A DNA stretch of 7,592 nucleotides from a bacterium (GTDB taxonomy: Bacteria; Electryoneota; RPQS01), in assembly GCA_018814465.1 (NCBI GenBank), contig JAHIZR010000512.1, positions 1 to 7,592 on the forward strand. Direction: 5' to 3'. Position numbers and translations under genes: made by a program. Numbering within the stretch: position 1 is the first letter of the stretch; the number at the start of each line of letters is the position of its first letter. A model generated the notes under the pieces. The model saw only the letters and a list, made by a program, of their open reading frames with translations. It was not told where the DNA came from and made no database searches. This document shows positions 1 to 6,019 of the stretch, in pieces.

Positions 1-183
1 AATATCCGCCTCTCGGTCTATAATATACAGGGGCGAATGATTCAGGAAATAGTGAGAGGACCGATGAATCTCGGGACTCATTACCTGACATTTGTTGGGG
101 AAGCATTTCCATCGGGGACCTACTTTATGAATCTGCAAGGTAAGTATTACGGCGCGACGCAAAAACTGATTCTCTTGAAATAG
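1..183 (+). CDS. C-terminal fragment of a secreted protein with a probable type IX secretion sorting tail (5' end outside window)
   Basis: The reading frame is open from the first base and ends at TAG (181-183), giving 60 residues of a protein whose start lies upstream. The fragment reads as a small all-beta domain with the pattern (V-Y-N-I-Q-G-R) ... (F-P-S-G-T-Y-F) ... (A-T-Q-K-L-I-L-L-K-stop). This order is what is known for T9SS type A sorting domains (Por secretion tails) and for the related FlgD-like Ig fold: 'vYdxxGrxv', then 'lpsGxYfyrl', then a final 'xxxKmvllk'. In T9SS species the tail directs a cargo protein across the outer membrane and is removed there. What the cargo does cannot be told, because the functional part is missing. 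A FlgD-Ig-like tail without T9SS function is the main alternative. The next gene starts 41 bases downstream. Confidence 0.75.
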   Translation, partial: NIRLSVYNIQGRMIQEIVRGPMNLGTHYLTFVGEAFPSGTYFMNLQGKYYGATQKLILLK

Positions 184-224
184 CAGCTACAGCATGTACA
201 ACCAGGAAAGGATGGGGCAGAATT

Positions 225-1598
225 ATGCGACATTTGTTTCTTGCAGCGGTAATCGGATTGCTCGCGATTCTGACGAACGCACTTGCCCAGCCGGAAATTC
301 TTTGGTCCTTGACCTATCCCAGCAGCGCCGAGGCGGAGGTCTGCAATGATCTGATAGCCTTGGGAGACGAGGGATCTATCGTTGCGGGGAGCTCGCGCCG
401 GACTTCCCACCATACCCGCATGCTGACGATGATTGTAAACGGCGAGGGTGCGATTGCAAGAAGGGACACCTTCGGTTTGTCGGATCATCGTCTCTGTAAT
501 GCGGCCTTGCGGCGTTCTGACGGCACGCTTGTCCTGGCCGGATCTTTTACGCGCAATCAGACAAATCCGCATCGCAATGGCTATGTGATGATCGCCGATG
601 CCGGAGACAGTTTAGCGTCGGCGGAATATGGTTCAACCGGGGTCGATCAATTCAATTCGGTCGTGCAGGATACGGGAGGAGTGTTAGTCCTTGCCGGGCA
701 AACATCTTCCTCTGGCGCGGGGGAGTCCGACTTCTGGTTAGTCAGTTCCAATCCTCCCCTTCCCGGTCCGATCAATCGAACATATGGCGGCGCGGAAGCT
801 GACGAATGCCGGGAAGTGCTGTTGACACCTGATATGGGGTATTTATTGGCAGGCATGACTCGTTCCTTTGGTCCCGGCACGAGGAATATGTTTATTCTTA
901 AAACAGACTCCGCAGGTGACAGCCTCTGGAGTCGTGTGATCGGCGGTAGCGGAAGTCAGGAATGCAATGCGGCAGTATTGACACCGGACGGCGGCTTTGC
1001 CTTGGCCGGACATGATAATTTTGAATTCTATCTGGTTCGTACCGATTCTGAAGGAATTCTGCTATGGTCTCGAACTTACGAAGGGTATAAGTGCGAGGAT
1101 ATCGTGCTGACACAAGATGGTGGATTCCTGCTGGTCGGTGATATCTATTCGGGAGGTTCGGCGGAGTGGGATGGCCGGGTTGTGCGCACGGATTCTCAAG
1201 GAAACGAACTCTGGAGTCTCACGCTTAATCAGGAGATAGATGATCATTTCTATGCCGCCGGTCAATCTCCTGATGGTGGATTTGTTTTAGGCGGGTACAC
1301 GAATGCCTTGAACGGACCGGATCAAATCTGGTTAGTCAGGCTTGGGACGGAATCGCCGATCATTACGGTCGGTCTGAACGGCGCGCATGATCCGGTTGTT
1401 CGCTGGATCGCTCCGGTAAACGGCACGTACTTTGTTTTCAGTACGGTCAATCCTAACTTCGAGCTGTCGATTCCGCTGGGATCGGATTGGACATGGGAAG
1501 CAACCCTTCCCGGAATACCGCCGGGATCGGCAAGCTGGACAGATCAGGAAGCCGGTCAGCGTCACAAATTCTATGTAGTCGTTCGTTCAACACTGTAG
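225..1598 (+). CDS. Exported seven-repeat (predicted beta-propeller) protein with FN3-like C-terminal domain
   Basis: The 457-residue product has a signal peptide: positive start (M-R-H), hydrophobic core at residues 4-17, and an A-L-A cleavage site after residue 21. Seven repeats follow with the core 'C/F-x(5)-L-x-x-D-G-G-x-x-L-A-G ... W-L-V-R-T-D-S-x-G-x-x-L-W-S-R-T-Y-G'. Their anchor residues are C40, C91, F143, C195, C247, C290 and F342, about 52 residues apart (43 between repeats 5 and 6). The seventh repeat lacks its closing L-W-S-x-T-Y strand, while one stands alone at residues 26-31, so the N terminus probably closes the ring. Residues about 378-457 resemble an FN3-like domain (V-V-R-W ... 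Y-F-V-F-S ... A-S-W-T-D ... F-Y-V-V). No T9SS tail is visible. Function is unknown; binding or a surface role is inference. AGGAAAGG at 204-211 and GGGG at 214-217 are possible ribosome sites. It could be co-transcribed with the preceding gene. Confidence 0.85.
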   Translation: MRHLFLAAVIGLLAILTNALAQPEILWSLTYPSSAEAEVCNDLIALGDEGSIVAGSSRRTSHHTRMLTMIVNGEGAIARRDTFGLSDHRLCNAALRRSDGTLVLAGSFTRNQTNPHRNGYVMIADAGDSLASAEYGSTGVDQFNSVVQDTGGVLVLAGQTSSSGAGESDFWLVSSNPPLPGPINRTYGGAEADECREVLLTPDMGYLLAGMTRSFGPGTRNMFILKTDSAGDSLWSRVIGGSGSQECNAAVLTPDGGFALAGHDNFEFYLVRTDSEGILLWSRTYEGYKCEDIVLTQDGGFLLVGDIYSGGSAEWDGRVVRTDSQGNELWSLTLNQEIDDHFYAAGQSPDGGFVLGGYTNALNGPDQIWLVRLGTESPIITVGLNGAHDPVVRWIAPVNGTYFVFSTVNPNFELSIPLGSDWTWEATLPGIPPGSASWTDQEAGQRHKFYVVVRSTL

Positions 1599-1649
1599 AC
1601 CCATGATGGACTTATCCGAAGGGAAAATTCGGGGCAAGCTCAAAAATGC

Positions 1650-1677
1650 TTGAAATTGACAGGAAAAGTGTTATAAA
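1650..1677 (+). promoter_or_regulatory. Possible sigma70-type promoter upstream of the terminator
   Basis: TTGAAA (1650-1655) and TATAAA (1672-1677) are separated by 16 bases, a good match to a sigma70-type promoter. A start near 1684 would run straight into the terminator at 1710-1750, producing a very short RNA or an attenuated leader. No coding frame fits between the two. The match may be chance in AT-rich intergenic DNA, and FCB bacteria often use a different promoter consensus. Confidence 0.3.
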
Positions 1678-1709
1678 ACGGTCATTTTTTCGGACTCCCA
1701 GAATTTGTT

Positions 1710-1750
1710 AAGAGACGGGCAATTTTCGTTGATTTCCCGTCTCTTTTTTT
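1710..1750 (+). terminator. Rho-independent terminator
   Basis: A perfect 10-bp stem, AAGAGACGGG (1710-1719) paired with CCCGTCTCTT (1736-1745), encloses a 16-base loop. It continues directly into a T run that spans 1744-1750. This is a textbook intrinsic terminator. It lies 111 bases after the stop of the repeat protein and most likely ends that transcript, isolating it from the B12-binding subunit gene downstream. Confidence 0.85.
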
Positions 1751-1757
1751 GTATATT
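1729..1757 (+). promoter_or_regulatory. Probable promoter for the B12-binding subunit / yebC / ruv run, overlapping the terminator
   Basis: TTGATT (1729-1734) and TATATT (1752-1757) are separated by exactly 17 bases, matching four and five of six consensus sigma70 positions. The -35 element overlaps the loop and first 3'-arm edge of the upstream terminator, and the -10 element follows its T run. Transcription would start near 1764, leaving a leader of about 70 bases before the ATG at 1837. It is the best placed promoter for the downstream genes. Whether this organism uses such a consensus is not known. Confidence 0.45.
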
Positions 1758-1836
1758 AAGAGCTTACGTAGGCTACTCTATCAACTCTCAGTAATCACCC
1801 GAACACCATTCTATTTGGGGTTCCTTTTAGCACAGT

Positions 1837-2244
1837 ATGAGTAAAAAAATCAGAATCTTAGTCGCCAAACCCGGGTTGGACGGTCATGACCGTGGAGCCA
1901 AGGTGATGGCTGCCTCTTTTCGCGATGCCGGGATGGAGGTCATCTATACAGGCCTCCGCCAGACTCCTGAAATGATCGTGGAAGCCGCGATTCAGGAAGA
2001 CGTTGATGTTGTCGCTTTGTCGATTTTATCGGGTGCTCACATGACCATTTTCCCAGCTGTTTTAAAGTTGATGAGTGAAAAGGGTCTTAGAGACGTCTTA
2101 CTGACCGGTGGGGGAATCATTGCTCAATCGGAGATGGTGGAACTTAATCGCATGGGGGTTGGTAGACTATTCGGTCCGGGAACTCCGACTTCCGAACCCA
2201 TCAATTATATTCAGGAATGGGTTAAGGAACACAGGCCGAACTAA
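1837..2244 (+). CDS. Methylmalonyl-CoA mutase, stand-alone cobalamin-binding (C-terminal) subunit
   Basis: This 135-residue protein is a complete B12-binding Rossmann-like domain. It carries the base-off/His-on signature: D15-G-H17-D-R-G20, in which His17 would be the lower axial ligand of cobalt, then S62-I-L64 and the glycine motif T-G-G-G-I at 90-94. The flanking sequence (A-K-P-G-L-D near the start, L-R-Q-T-P at 40-44, F-G-P-G-T-P near the end) is characteristic of methylmalonyl-CoA mutase rather than of methionine synthase or corrinoid methyltransferases. In most bacteria this domain is fused to the catalytic TIM barrel. Here it is a separate polypeptide, as in archaeal and some bacterial split mutases, and no large-subunit gene lies in the window. 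With its partner it would interconvert methylmalonyl-CoA and succinyl-CoA; another acyl-CoA mutase partner is possible. No good Shine-Dalgarno precedes the ATG. yebC follows after 40 bases. Confidence 0.9.
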   Translation: MSKKIRILVAKPGLDGHDRGAKVMAASFRDAGMEVIYTGLRQTPEMIVEAAIQEDVDVVALSILSGAHMTIFPAVLKLMSEKGLRDVLLTGGGIIAQSEMVELNRMGVGRLFGPGTPTSEPINYIQEWVKEHRPN

Positions 2245-2284
2245 ACGGCATCGAATTTCACTAAACTGAAATAGACGAGAATAC

Positions 2285-3034
2285 ATGTCCGGTCACAGCA
2301 AATGGGCGACGATCCGTCGCAAAAAAGAAAAGATTGATGCCGCGCGCGGCAAAGTGTTTACCAAGTTGATCCGCGAACTTCAGATTGCGGCGCGGGATGG
2401 TTCCGATCCCAATGCGAATCCCCGCTTACGCTCAGCAGTTGACGCCGCCAAAGCGGTCAATATGCCGGCGGCGAACATTGAACGCGCAATTAAAAAGGGC
2501 GCGGGTGAATCTGATGGCGCCGCCTACGAGGAAGTTACTTATGAAGGCTATGGTCCGGGCGGCGTTGCCGTAATGATTGAATGCGTTACTGATAACCGCA
2601 ATCGTACGGTTGGCGAAGTCCGGCACTGCTTTACCAAGCGCAATGGAACGATGGCCGAAGCCGGCGCGGTAGCCTGGATGTTTGACCGCTTAGGCCGACT
2701 CACCTTGGATGGGGCTCAAGGTTCGGAGGACGAGATCATGGAAATTGCTCTCGAATCCGGCGCCAGGGATGTTAAAGGCGACAGCGACGGGTGGGAGATC
2801 CTGACGGATCCCGAAAACCTGTATAAAGTAAAAAGCGCTGTGGAAGGACATGGCAAGCAAGTCGAATCGGCCGAACTTGCTTACGTTCCGAAAAATACGA
2901 TTAAAGTGGAAGATGCTTCACAAGCGAAGAGCCTGCTGGGCTTGGTGGAAGCGCTTGAAGAGCTGGACGACACGCAGCAGGTACATGCGAATTTCGAGAT
3001 GGATGACAGTTTAATGGAATCCATTGCGGGATAG
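2285..3034 (+). CDS. yebC: YebC/PmpR/TACO1 family protein
   Basis: The 249-residue product has the usual family length and its hallmark N terminus, M-S-G-H-S-K-W-A-T-I-R-R-K-K, followed by G-K-V-F-T-K-L-I-R-E-L. Other conserved blocks are the (N-M-P-A-A-N-I-E-R-A-I-K-K-G) segment, (E-G-Y-G-P-G-G-V-A) and (T-D-N-R-N-R-T). Family members were long called transcriptional regulators (for example PmpR). Work on TACO1 and bacterial homologues points instead to a role at the ribosome in translating proline-rich stretches; the sequence alone does not decide between these. The protein is cytoplasmic. yebC next to ruvC-ruvA-ruvB is a widespread arrangement, and that context supports the call. Its stop codon (3032-3034) overlaps the ribosome-binding site of ruvC. 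Upstream of its own start only a weak GAG-type site is visible. Confidence 0.96.
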   Translation: MSGHSKWATIRRKKEKIDAARGKVFTKLIRELQIAARDGSDPNANPRLRSAVDAAKAVNMPAANIERAIKKGAGESDGAAYEEVTYEGYGPGGVAVMIECVTDNRNRTVGEVRHCFTKRNGTMAEAGAVAWMFDRLGRLTLDGAQGSEDEIMEIALESGARDVKGDSDGWEILTDPENLYKVKSAVEGHGKQVESAELAYVPKNTIKVEDASQAKSLLGLVEALEELDDTQQVHANFEMDDSLMESIAG

Positions 3035-3037
3035 GAG
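3033..3037 (+). promoter_or_regulatory. Ribosome-binding site that fixes the TTG start of ruvC
   Basis: AGGAG at 3033-3037 overlaps the yebC stop codon and sits six bases before TTG (3044-3046). That is ideal spacing for the TTG and too far from the next in-frame ATG at 3062 (24 bases), so the TTG is preferred as the ruvC start. Confidence 0.75.
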
Positions 3038-3043
3038 ACAAAG

Positions 3044-3550
3044 TTGGCGGAGAGCATTTTCATGGGTATTGATCCGGGTCTCACCGCCACCGGATGGGGA
3101 ATTGTTCGAAAAACGGGCCGTAAAATAAGCTATATCGACAGTGGGAAGATTCCTTCACATGCATCCCAGAGAATGGGAGACCGGCTGAATCGGATCTTTG
3201 AGCAGTTGCGCCGGATCGCGGAAGAATATCACGTGGAGTTTTGTGCGGTTGAGAGCGGCTATGTCGGCAAGAGCGCGCAATCCGCGCTCAAGCTGGGCCA
3301 GGCGCGCGCCGCTGCCGTATTGGCGGTTGAGCAGTGCGGAATCCCGGTGTCGGATATTTCGCCTCGCGAGGTGAAAATGGCGATTACCGGACGCGGTTCG
3401 GCAGCCAAGGAACAAGTCGGCTATATGGTTGAACATATGCTTCGCATCAAATTCGATAAAGGGGAAGAAGACATTTCCGACGCGCTGGCCATCGCGCTTT
3501 GTGCCGCTTTGAACCGGATGCGCGATGAAAGAATGGCAGCCGCATCATGA
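3044..3550 (+). CDS. ruvC: Holliday junction resolvase RuvC (crossover junction endodeoxyribonuclease)
   Basis: RuvC is a dimeric Mg-dependent nuclease that nicks Holliday junctions symmetrically to resolve recombination intermediates, acting with RuvAB. The 168-residue product is close to the usual 160-175. The RNase H-like active site is intact: D10 in G-I-D-P-G-L, E70 in A-V-E-S-G-Y, and D143 and D146 in E-D-I-S-D-A-L-A. These match Asp7, Glu66, Asp138 and Asp141 of E. coli RuvC. Y73 occupies the place of the base-stacking Phe69, a conservative aromatic change. The conserved (S-A-L-K-L-G-Q-A-R) helix follows. The start is TTG, chosen because AGGAG lies six bases upstream. The gene follows yebC by 9 bases and its stop overlaps the ruvA start (ATGA), indicating translational coupling. 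No SOS-type operator was recognised upstream of the run. Confidence 0.97.
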   Translation: MAESIFMGIDPGLTATGWGIVRKTGRKISYIDSGKIPSHASQRMGDRLNRIFEQLRRIAEEYHVEFCAVESGYVGKSAQSALKLGQARAAAVLAVEQCGIPVSDISPREVKMAITGRGSAAKEQVGYMVEHMLRIKFDKGEEDISDALAIALCAALNRMRDERMAAAS

Positions 3551-4131
3551 TCGAATTTGTGGAAGGAATTCTTGCCGAGAAATCCCCTTCGACGGCGGTT
3601 ATCGATGTGGGCGGAGTCGGCTTCGGCTGCATCATATCCTTGTCGACTTATGATGAGTTGTCCGCCGCGGGCGCACCGCAGAGGTTGTGGACGCACTTGC
3701 AGTTCCGCGACGAGCAGCCGCTGTTGTTTGGATTTGCTTCGCTCGCGGAGCGCTGGCTGTTCAGAAATCTGATCACAGTGAGCGGAGTAGGACCGAAACT
3801 GGCAATAACGATTCTTTCCGGCGCGCGGGCGGGCGATATTCAGCGCGCGGTCGCCAACGGCGACAGCGCGCGGCTGAAATCAGTGCGCGGTATCGGCGCC
3901 AAAACGGCGGATCGCATCGTACTGGAGTTGCAGAAGAAATTCAGTACTGAAGGTCCGGTGGTGATGGGGACTCCGCTGGACGCGGAATCCGATACGCTGC
4001 GGCAGGCAGTCAATGCCCTTATCGCGTTAGGCATCAAGCAAAGCGAAGCGGAGCAGGCCGTGTCCGATACGGCAAAGCGCGGCGTCACCGGCATTGAAGC
4101 ATTAATCAAGCAGTCGCTCAGGAAGAATTGA
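3547..4131 (+). CDS. ruvA: Holliday junction branch migration protein RuvA
   Basis: RuvA tetramers bind the four-way junction and load the RuvB motor. The 194-residue product shows all three family domains. Residues 1-62 form the OB fold, with an acidic pair D55-E56 where E. coli has the Glu55-Asp56 'acidic pin' (order swapped, charge kept). Residues 66-145 carry two helix-hairpin-helix motifs, V-S-G-V-G-P-K at 78-84 and R-G-I-G-A-K-T-A at 114-121, which grip the DNA backbone. After a variable linker, residues 147-194 form the RuvB-contacting domain III (A-L-I-A-L-G-I ... S-E-A-E-Q-A-V). The start ATG overlaps the ruvC stop by four bases (ATGA) and the stop overlaps the ruvB ATG by one base (TGATG), so the three ruv genes are almost certainly co-translated from one mRNA. 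Confidence 0.97.
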   Translation: MIEFVEGILAEKSPSTAVIDVGGVGFGCIISLSTYDELSAAGAPQRLWTHLQFRDEQPLLFGFASLAERWLFRNLITVSGVGPKLAITILSGARAGDIQRAVANGDSARLKSVRGIGAKTADRIVLELQKKFSTEGPVVMGTPLDAESDTLRQAVNALIALGIKQSEAEQAVSDTAKRGVTGIEALIKQSLRKN

Positions 4132-5147
4132 TGCCGCGTATAATCGAACCTCAACTGCATGACGAAGAACGGGAACTGGAATTCAGTCTTCGTCCGGTTA
4201 CGTTTGACGAGTTTGTGGGGCAGCCGCGGCTGAAAGAACAGTTGTCGATCTTCATGCAGGCCGCGCTTGAGCGCAAAGAACCGCTCGATCACTGCCTGTT
4301 CTATGGACCTCCCGGCTTGGGGAAGACAACGCTGGCGCATCTGGTCGCGCATTCGATGAAATCTCAGATCCGCGTGACAACGGGGCCGGTGCTGGACAAA
4401 CCGGCGGATCTGGCGGGACTGCTGACTAATTTACAGGACGGAGATGTCCTGTTCATTGATGAAATTCACCGTCTGAATTCCGCGGTCGAAGAGTATCTTT
4501 ATCCGGCGATGGAAGACTTCAAGCTGGATATCATGATCGACAAGGGACCGGCGGCGCGCACTCTGCAGCTGGACTTATCAAGGTTCACTCTGGTCGGAGC
4601 GACGACTCGCGCCGGCTTGCTGACCGGACCGCTGCGCTCCAGATTCGGCATGACTTTCCGGCTGGATTACTACAGTCCGGAAGATTTGGGAAAGATTCTG
4701 CACAGAACAGCGCGGCTGCTGGGAGTGAATTGCACGGAAGAGGGGATTGCCGAGATTGCCGGCCGCTCACGCGGCACTCCGCGGGTGGCGAATCGCCTGC
4801 TGCGCCGGATTCGCGATGTCGCTCAGGTCAGGGGCGAAGCAAAGATTACCGCCGGTCTGGCTCATGAGGCTTTACAGCTGCTGGAGATCGATGAGTTCGG
4901 CTTGGATGATCTGGATGTGCGTCTGATGAAGGCTCTACTCACGAAGTTTCGCGGCGGTCCTGTCGGTCTGGGGACGTTGGCTGTGACCGTCGGCGAGGAC
5001 GAAGGAACTCTGGAAGAACTTTGCGAGCCTTATTTGATAAGACAAGGATTCTTGGAAAGAACCTCGCGGGGTCGGATGGCAACGCATCGCGCGTTTGAGC
5101 ATTTCGGAATCGATCACCGAACTGAAGATCAGGCCAGATTGCTGTAG
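4131..5147 (+). CDS. ruvB: Holliday junction branch migration ATPase RuvB
   Basis: RuvB is the hexameric AAA+ motor that pumps DNA through the RuvA-bound junction. The 338-residue product has the normal family length. It has the Walker A G-P-P-G-L-G-K-T-T at 59-67 (catalytic K65), Walker B L-F-I-D-E-I-H at 107-113 (D110, E111), sensor 1 G-A-T-T-R-A-G at 156-162 and the P-L-R-S-R-F-G segment at 167-173, where R171 matches the arginine finger. A C-terminal winged-helix domain follows, including the typical (F-R-G-G-P-V-G-L) and (P-Y-L-I-R-Q-G-F-L) blocks. I chose ATG 4131 over TTG 4128: AGGAAG at 4120-4125 is spaced five bases from the ATG. The gene is coupled to ruvA by TGATG. A 98-base gap with no clear terminator separates it from the methyltransferase, so read-through is possible. 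Confidence 0.97.
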   Translation: MPRIIEPQLHDEERELEFSLRPVTFDEFVGQPRLKEQLSIFMQAALERKEPLDHCLFYGPPGLGKTTLAHLVAHSMKSQIRVTTGPVLDKPADLAGLLTNLQDGDVLFIDEIHRLNSAVEEYLYPAMEDFKLDIMIDKGPAARTLQLDLSRFTLVGATTRAGLLTGPLRSRFGMTFRLDYYSPEDLGKILHRTARLLGVNCTEEGIAEIAGRSRGTPRVANRLLRRIRDVAQVRGEAKITAGLAHEALQLLEIDEFGLDDLDVRLMKALLTKFRGGPVGLGTLAVTVGEDEGTLEELCEPYLIRQGFLERTSRGRMATHRAFEHFGIDHRTEDQARLL

Positions 5148-5236
5148 CGGGCGGATAAGAGACCTCAAATATATAAAGACACGATGATACAGGGTGCGAA
5201 TAGTGAAGGAAAGCTTGAATCGTACATGGCACATGT

Positions 5237-5240
5237 GAGG
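5237..5240 (+). promoter_or_regulatory. Ribosome-binding site supporting the TTG start of the methyltransferase
   Basis: GAGG at 5237-5240 lies five bases before TTG (5246-5248). It is preceded directly by a small hairpin (ACATG 5224-5228, CATGT 5232-5236, three-base loop) that ends at the edge of this site. The next in-frame ATG (5279) has no such site near it. Confidence 0.5.
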
Positions 5241-5245
5241 ACGAT

Positions 5246-5962
5246 TTGCTGAAATATTGCTATGGATTAGATTCCTACATGCGCCATCGCGGCGTCGCCG
5301 ACTTATTGAAGAAGCATTGTCCGCGATCAGCGGAAATACTGGATGTCGGCGGAGAGGTTTCCATCAGTTCTAACCATATTGGACGGTTTGTCAAGGGGCA
5401 TAAGATCACGACGGCGAATATCCGGCCCGAATCCGATGTGGAATTCAAAGGAGGGGTGCTGCCCTTCGCAGACGATGCCTTTGATACGGTTATAACAGTA
5501 GACACGGTTGAACACGTTCCTCCGCGGCAAAGACAAGCATGGCTGCGCGAACTGTTTCGCGTATCGAGGAAACTGGTGATCATCGCCGGACCGATATCGA
5601 ACGAATTCAATCGCGAAGCGGATCGCTATTTGAGTGATCTGTACGAGCGGTTGCACGGCAAGCCGCATCAGTTGGCTGAGCATGTCATCAACGGCCGGCC
5701 GACCATTGCGGAGATTGAAGCCTGGGATGAGATCGCGCGTCCTTTCGTTCGGACTGCGGAGGGTATTCAATTTGACGGTGATTCCCGGATTTGGAAGCGA
5801 CAGTATGGTACGATCTTCAGAATCGATACAAAACGGGGATTGCTGCGGATTGTGCTGAAAATGACATACCTGATGTGGACGATGTTTGGATTGCGTCCGC
5901 TCAGATTTACGAAATCATTGGGAGAATATACTCAGCGATTTTACGTAGCATACGTTTGCTGA
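5246..5962 (+). CDS. Class I SAM-dependent methyltransferase (type 11-like), substrate unknown
   Basis: The 238-residue product has the motif order of a Rossmann-fold SAM methyltransferase. Motif I is E-I-L-D-V-G-G at 30-36, a hydrophobic post-I strand comes at about 54-59, then L-P-F-A-D-D-A-F-D-T-V at 72-82 and V-D-T-V-E-H-V-P-P at 85-93. R-V-S-R-K-L-V-I-I-A-G-P follows as the next strand. Motif I is atypical: it is G-G-E-V-S instead of G-x-G-x-G, and N58 stands where an acidic ribose-binding residue is usual. SAM binding is therefore likely but not certain. The later (E-A-D-R-Y-L-S-D-L-Y-E-R-L-H-G) helix recalls methyltransferases found beside glycosyltransferase genes, but no such neighbour is present. 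The last ~45 residues contain a hydrophobic stretch that may contact membrane or lipid. The start TTG is chosen from the GAGG site; ATG at 5279 (residue 12) is the alternative. Substrate cannot be inferred from its position between ruvB and queA. Confidence 0.85.
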   Translation: MLKYCYGLDSYMRHRGVADLLKKHCPRSAEILDVGGEVSISSNHIGRFVKGHKITTANIRPESDVEFKGGVLPFADDAFDTVITVDTVEHVPPRQRQAWLRELFRVSRKLVIIAGPISNEFNREADRYLSDLYERLHGKPHQLAEHVINGRPTIAEIEAWDEIARPFVRTAEGIQFDGDSRIWKRQYGTIFRIDTKRGLLRIVLKMTYLMWTMFGLRPLRFTKSLGEYTQRFYVAYVC

Positions 5963-6019
5963 CGAGGGATTGCTTCATAGACCGGATTCAGGGAAAAGGG
6001 AGCGGAGTCCGATCATCCG

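Noticed and set aside
1616..1652. Two 5-bp hairpins after the propeller gene (CCGAA/TTCGG and CAAGC/GCTTG) as terminators
   Set aside because: Stems are short and neither is followed by a T run; the 10-bp stem at 1710-1745 is the clear terminator.
1599..1836. Cobalamin riboswitch upstream of the B12-binding subunit
   Set aside because: The gap is mostly occupied by the terminator and promoter-like sites, the leader after the likely promoter is only about 70 bases, and no B12-box-like sequence was seen.
1599..3043. SOS (LexA) operator controlling the ruv genes
   Set aside because: No CTGT-N8-ACAG or GAAC-N4-GTTC type palindrome was found in the intergenic segments upstream of yebC or the B12-binding subunit. 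Lineage-specific LexA boxes cannot be excluded.
5184..5252. A 22-codon open frame starting at ATG 5184 and ending across the methyltransferase start, resembling a leader peptide
   Set aside because: It has no ribosome-binding site, no recognisable composition such as runs of one amino acid, and no paired terminator/antiterminator structures. The methyltransferase has its own GAGG site.
5327..5770. A 147-codon antisense frame inside the methyltransferase gene, and similar long minus-strand frames inside ruvB, queA and ispD
   Set aside because: They lie opposite well-supported genes, resemble no family I recognise and are low-complexity, arginine/serine-rich shadow translations expected at this base composition.
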